Shown piece after piece: positions 61,404 to 64,000 of a DNA stretch of 64,000 nt. Each line of letters begins with the position of its first letter. Position 1 is the stretch's first letter. The stretch is from Palsa-147 sp963771905. GTDB taxonomy: Bacteria; Acidobacteriota; Terriglobia; Acidiferrales; UBA7541. The notes below the pieces were generated by a model. That model saw only the letters and a program-made list of their open reading frames with translations. It did no database searches and was not told the DNA's origin. The stretch lies in NCBI GenBank assembly GCA_963771905.1, contig CAVYVI010000014.1:62001-126000 (forward strand), given 5' to 3'. The translations under genes were made by a program, and so were the position numbers.

Positions 61404-62555
61404 ATGCCAAAACAAAGTCTATCCCGCCGTCAATTTGCCGCAACCCTTGGCGTGGCGGTCGCCGCCGCGGCGGCGCGTACGTCATTTTCGCCGCTGGGCC
61501 TGCAACGGCCCGCACGCACGCCGCGGCCCGCCGGGATGATTCTATTGAACGCGAACGAGAATCCATATGGGCCTTCGCCGAAGGCGCTCGCGGCCATGAC
61601 GCAATCGCAATCGGTAGCGATGCGCTATCCCGGCGCCGCGATCGATGAAGTGGTGCACGAGATTGCGCAATTGCACGGGGTCACTCCGGACAACATTGCA
61701 TTGGGATGCGGCTCGACCGAGATTCTGCGCGTTTGCGACATGGCGTTTCTCGCGCCGGATAAGAATCTCGTCGCGGCGGAGCCGACATTCGAGGCGGTAC
61801 TCGAGTACGCCAAGGTAACGCGCGCGCAGGCGATCAAGATTCCGCTCACAACTGATTTCCGTCACGATTTGCCACGCATGGCGGCGCAGTGCACTTCTCG
61901 CACCGGCGTAGTTTATCTGTGCAATCCCAACAATCCAACGGGCTCGATCGTGACGCGCGACGAAATGGTGCGTTTCTTCGACGACGTTCCGAAGTCGACT
62001 CTGATCATTGTCGATGAGGCCTATCATCACTTCGTCGACGATCTTCACTATTCAAGCGCAACCGAATGGCTCGACAAAATGCCCAATCTTATTGTGGCGC
62101 GCACATTCTCAAAAATCTACGGCTTGGCCGGAATGCGCCTCGGCTATGCGATCGGCAACAAGGACACCCTTGCAGCCATGCGTCCCTATCTGAATGAGGA
62201 TAACTGTAACGCCGGCGTTCTTGCCGCCGCGAACGCCGGGATTCAGGATTCTGAGTATGTTGCCGAGTGCCGCACTCGAATCGTCGGCTCGCGCAATTGG
62301 CTCAGCAATCAGTTGAAAGGATTGGGATGTAACGTAATTCCGTCCCAAGGGAATTTCATGATGGTTGACATGGAGCGTGACGTCCGTCCCGTCATCGAGG
62401 AATTTCGCAAGCGCAATGTCGCCGTCGGCCGCCAATTTCCGTCGATGGGCCAGTGGCTGCGAGTGTCGATCGGCACGTCCGATGACATGAACGCGTTTTT
62501 TGCCGCCTTCCGGGAGATTTATTGCGCCGGGAAGGCCTGCCCCGCCGCGGCTTGA
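61404..62555 (+). CDS. HisC-like PLP aminotransferase with Tat signal
   Basis: The 383-residue fold-type I aminotransferase resembles histidinol-phosphate aminotransferases: LLNANENPYGPSPKAL, AEPTFEAVLEYAK, YLCNPNNPTGSI, VDEAYHHFVDD and the PLP Lys in TFSKIYGLAGMRLGY. Unlike HisC, it begins with SRRQFAATLGVAVAAAAA, a twin-arginine export signal, so it is probably exported after folding with its cofactor. The natural substrate is unknown; histidine synthesis would be an odd fit for an exported enzyme, and no his genes are nearby. AGAGG lies before the ATG. It is a single-gene unit. Confidence 0.88.
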   Translation: MPKQSLSRRQFAATLGVAVAAAAARTSFSPLGLQRPARTPRPAGMILLNANENPYGPSPKALAAMTQSQSVAMRYPGAAIDEVVHEIAQLHGVTPDNIALGCGSTEILRVCDMAFLAPDKNLVAAEPTFEAVLEYAKVTRAQAIKIPLTTDFRHDLPRMAAQCTSRTGVVYLCNPNNPTGSIVTRDEMVRFFDDVPKSTLIIVDEAYHHFVDDLHYSSATEWLDKMPNLIVARTFSKIYGLAGMRLGYAIGNKDTLAAMRPYLNEDNCNAGVLAAANAGIQDSEYVAECRTRIVGSRNWLSNQLKGLGCNVIPSQGNFMMVDMERDVRPVIEEFRKRNVAVGRQFPSMGQWLRVSIGTSDDMNAFFAAFREIYCAGKACPAAA

Positions 62556-62821
62556 AGAGATTCGTCTGCGAATTCCTCTTTGCGCAGTGCGCTTCCTCCG
62601 CACCATGCACGCATGTCGGCTGGCGGATCATTGAATGCGTGTCTCAATATGCTTGAAGCGAGGGGATTGAGCAGATTCCGCGGGTCGTGAAGAGGATGGG
62701 AACAACTGTAGCGGCGGGGCGAAACTGCCAACCTGGCGGCTGGCTCGCTCCGCACGGGACATGATTCCGGCGCGGGCTGCCGTCCCGAGCAGCCGCGTCT
62801 GGGCTGGCCGAAGTCCCCTAT

Positions 62822-63136
62822 TTACGCCGTAGCGCTGGAAGCGCCCATCGTCCGCCGCTGCTGGAAGCATTCGCGGCAATAGACTGGGCGTCCCTGCGTA
62901 GGCCTAAAAGGGACTGTAGTTTCCTTCCCACATTGCGAGCAGACGGTCTTCGTCTCGACGCGCTGAAAATTTCCCGAGGCCGAAGACCCGCCTTGCGCTC
63001 GTGTTGCCTTACACGCCTTACACCGCTTGGGCTCGTTCTTGAAGCCCTTGTCGGCGAAGAACATCTGCTCGCCGGCGGTAAAGACGAATTCAGCCCCGCA
63101 GTCCGCGCACTTCAGGACCTTATCGTGGTATTCCAT
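62822..63136 (-). CDS. Zinc-ribbon protein
   Basis: A 104-residue protein with four CxxC pairs: CADC (about 10-13), CKAC (39-42), CSQC (66-69) and CREC (87-90). The first two and last two pairs form two zinc ribbons. The layout (KVLKCADCGAEFVFTAGEQ and then FFADKGFKNEPKRCKACK) matches a small zinc-binding protein family common in bacteria, of unknown function, possibly nucleic-acid or ribosome associated. It lies downstream of rpsU on the same strand. Confidence 0.87.
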   Translation of the reverse strand: MEYHDKVLKCADCGAEFVFTAGEQMFFADKGFKNEPKRCKACKATRAQGGSSASGNFQRVETKTVCSQCGKETTVPFRPTQGRPVYCRECFQQRRTMGASSATA

Positions 63137-63280
63137 GGGCCGCTCCGTAGCCTGGCTCGGAGGAGGCAGGTGGTGCGACAGGCAATGCCAAACGAAACAG
63201 GGGGACCCTGGGGGAAGGAGGCGGTTCCTGTTGGCCGATTGGCACGAGTTCGCCTGAAGAAACCCACTGGGTTTGATCGC

Positions 63281-63478
63281 CTAATCCTGCTCTCGCCGTT
63301 GCTTCTTGCGGAGGCGTTTACGCGAAAGGGCGGCCTTGGCGCGACGTCTCTCTCCGGGCTTCATGAAGTAGCTGTGCTTCTTAATTTCCTTGATGATGTC
63401 TTCCGACTGCACTTTCCTCTTGAAGCGACGAAGAGCGTTCTCCAAAGATTCGCCCTCCTGAATGACAACTTCAGCCAC
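63281..63478 (-). CDS. rpsU: 30S ribosomal protein S21
   Basis: A 65-residue, highly basic protein. VVIQEGESLENALRRFKRKV is the S21 N-terminus, and KPGERRRAKAALSRKRLRKKQ the basic tail that contacts 16S rRNA near the anti-Shine-Dalgarno region. The start is GTG at 63478 behind a G-rich site. S21 affects initiation on mRNAs. The zinc-ribbon gene follows about 145 bp downstream. Confidence 0.96.
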   Translation of the reverse strand: MAEVVIQEGESLENALRRFKRKVQSEDIIKEIKKHSYFMKPGERRRAKAALSRKRLRKKQRREQD

Positions 63479-63786
63479 GCGTACTCACCCCCGTTCCGGA
63501 TCGAGTTTCAAATTGTTCTGGTGAAACGTACAGTGTAGCCGGTTTCCCCAAATCCGGCAATGCGAGCTTCTTCTATCTCCGCCAGGACACGAAGTCAAGA
63601 GATAAATAATTACTGAGGTATTCGCGACAGGTTTATTCATCAGTTACTCGTTATCGGATGCTAGAAACACCTGATGGGGTGCGGAAAGGGTATCTGGCAC
63701 CGGCACGCGTCGCTGGTTTGGCGCGCCGCGACTTGCTGTTAGAATGTGTTTCCCGGTTCAGGCAATTTCCCCGGGGGCGGTGGCCT
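63479..63786. other. Divergent intergenic region (rpsU / glgC)
   Basis: About 308 bp with an AT-rich centre (63600-63660) that probably holds both promoters. I could not fix a convincing -35/-10 pair and see no gene. Confidence 0.45.
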
Positions 63787-64000
63787 ATGTCGGCGATGCG
63801 CAACGCGCTGGGAGTCTTGCTCGCAGGTGGCCAGGGGGAACGATTGTGGCCGTTGACGCGCGACCGCGCCAAGCCGGCCGTGCCGTTCGGCGGAGTCTAC
63901 CGCATTATCGATATCACCCTGTCGAATTGCCTCAATAGCGACATGCGCCGCGTGTTCGTCCTCACGCAGTACAAAGCGCTCAGCCTGAACCGGCATGTAC
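63787..64000 (+). CDS. glgC: Glucose-1-phosphate adenylyltransferase, N-terminal part (runs off the window)
   Basis: From the ATG at 63787 the frame is open to the window edge (71 codons). GVLLAGGQGERLWPLTRDRAKPAVPFGG is the nucleotidyltransferase signature of GlgC, and RIIDITLSNCLNSDMRRVFVLTQYKALSLNRH continues the family pattern. GlgC makes ADP-glucose for glycogen synthesis. The C-terminal beta-helix and regulatory sites lie outside the window. Confidence 0.92.
   Translation, partial: MSAMRNALGVLLAGGQGERLWPLTRDRAKPAVPFGGVYRIIDITLSNCLNSDMRRVFVLTQYKALSLNRHV

Overview
The window looks like a chromosomal segment from a moderately GC-rich member of the Acidobacteriota, possibly a metagenome-derived contig. 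The signs are two very large Oar-like TonB-dependent receptors with an N-terminal carboxypeptidase-regulatory domain, a VWFA-related protein of the acidobacterial type, DUF3857 transglutaminase-like proteins, a multihaem cytochrome c, Tat-exported enzymes, and frequent TTG/GTG starts behind strong Shine-Dalgarno sites. No close relative is named because none can be searched here.

Region 1 (1-24 kb) is a carbohydrate/inositol catabolic region. It holds a truncated transaldolase gene, a divergent LacI-type regulator, an APC-type permease, a Tat-signal creatininase-family hydrolase, a TPR protein, a large PIG-L deacetylase, an Oar-like receptor, iolD-iolB-iolG-iolE, an MFS/nitrilase pair and a pfkB/GH4 pair. 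Five palindromes sharing an AACGTT/ATCGTT core lie before these units. Two of them share an identical 15-mer 23 kb apart, which suggests one LacI regulon. Classical IolC and IolJ are absent from the cluster.

Region 2 (24-34.5 kb) is accessory. After an M20 peptidase and a seven-haem cytochrome c come 91-bp direct repeats with nested inverted repeats. Next are an unassigned two-gene unit (a membrane-anchored protein plus a PD-(D/E)XK-like protein), a degenerate repeat array, and an ArsR-SRPBCC-small CxxC protein-DUF899 operon. That operon is bracketed by 129-bp direct repeats, one of which is the 3' end of an intact tRNA-Pro(CGG). This is the most unusual part of the window.

Region 3 (34.6-64 kb) is mostly housekeeping: a second Oar-like receptor, a Fur-family regulator with matching palindromes, an AzgA-like purine permease, serA, a yqeY-like gene, two tandem DUF3857 proteins (one frameshifted), an OPT transporter, a rhomboid, pyk, an M20 peptidase, a VWFA protein, a D-2-hydroxyacid dehydrogenase overlapping gpmI, a 2-oxoglutarate dehydrogenase E1, a DinB-like protein, a Tat-signal HisC-like aminotransferase, a zinc-ribbon protein, rpsU and the start of glgC. 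No CRISPR array, rRNA, complete insertion sequence or integrase gene was seen.
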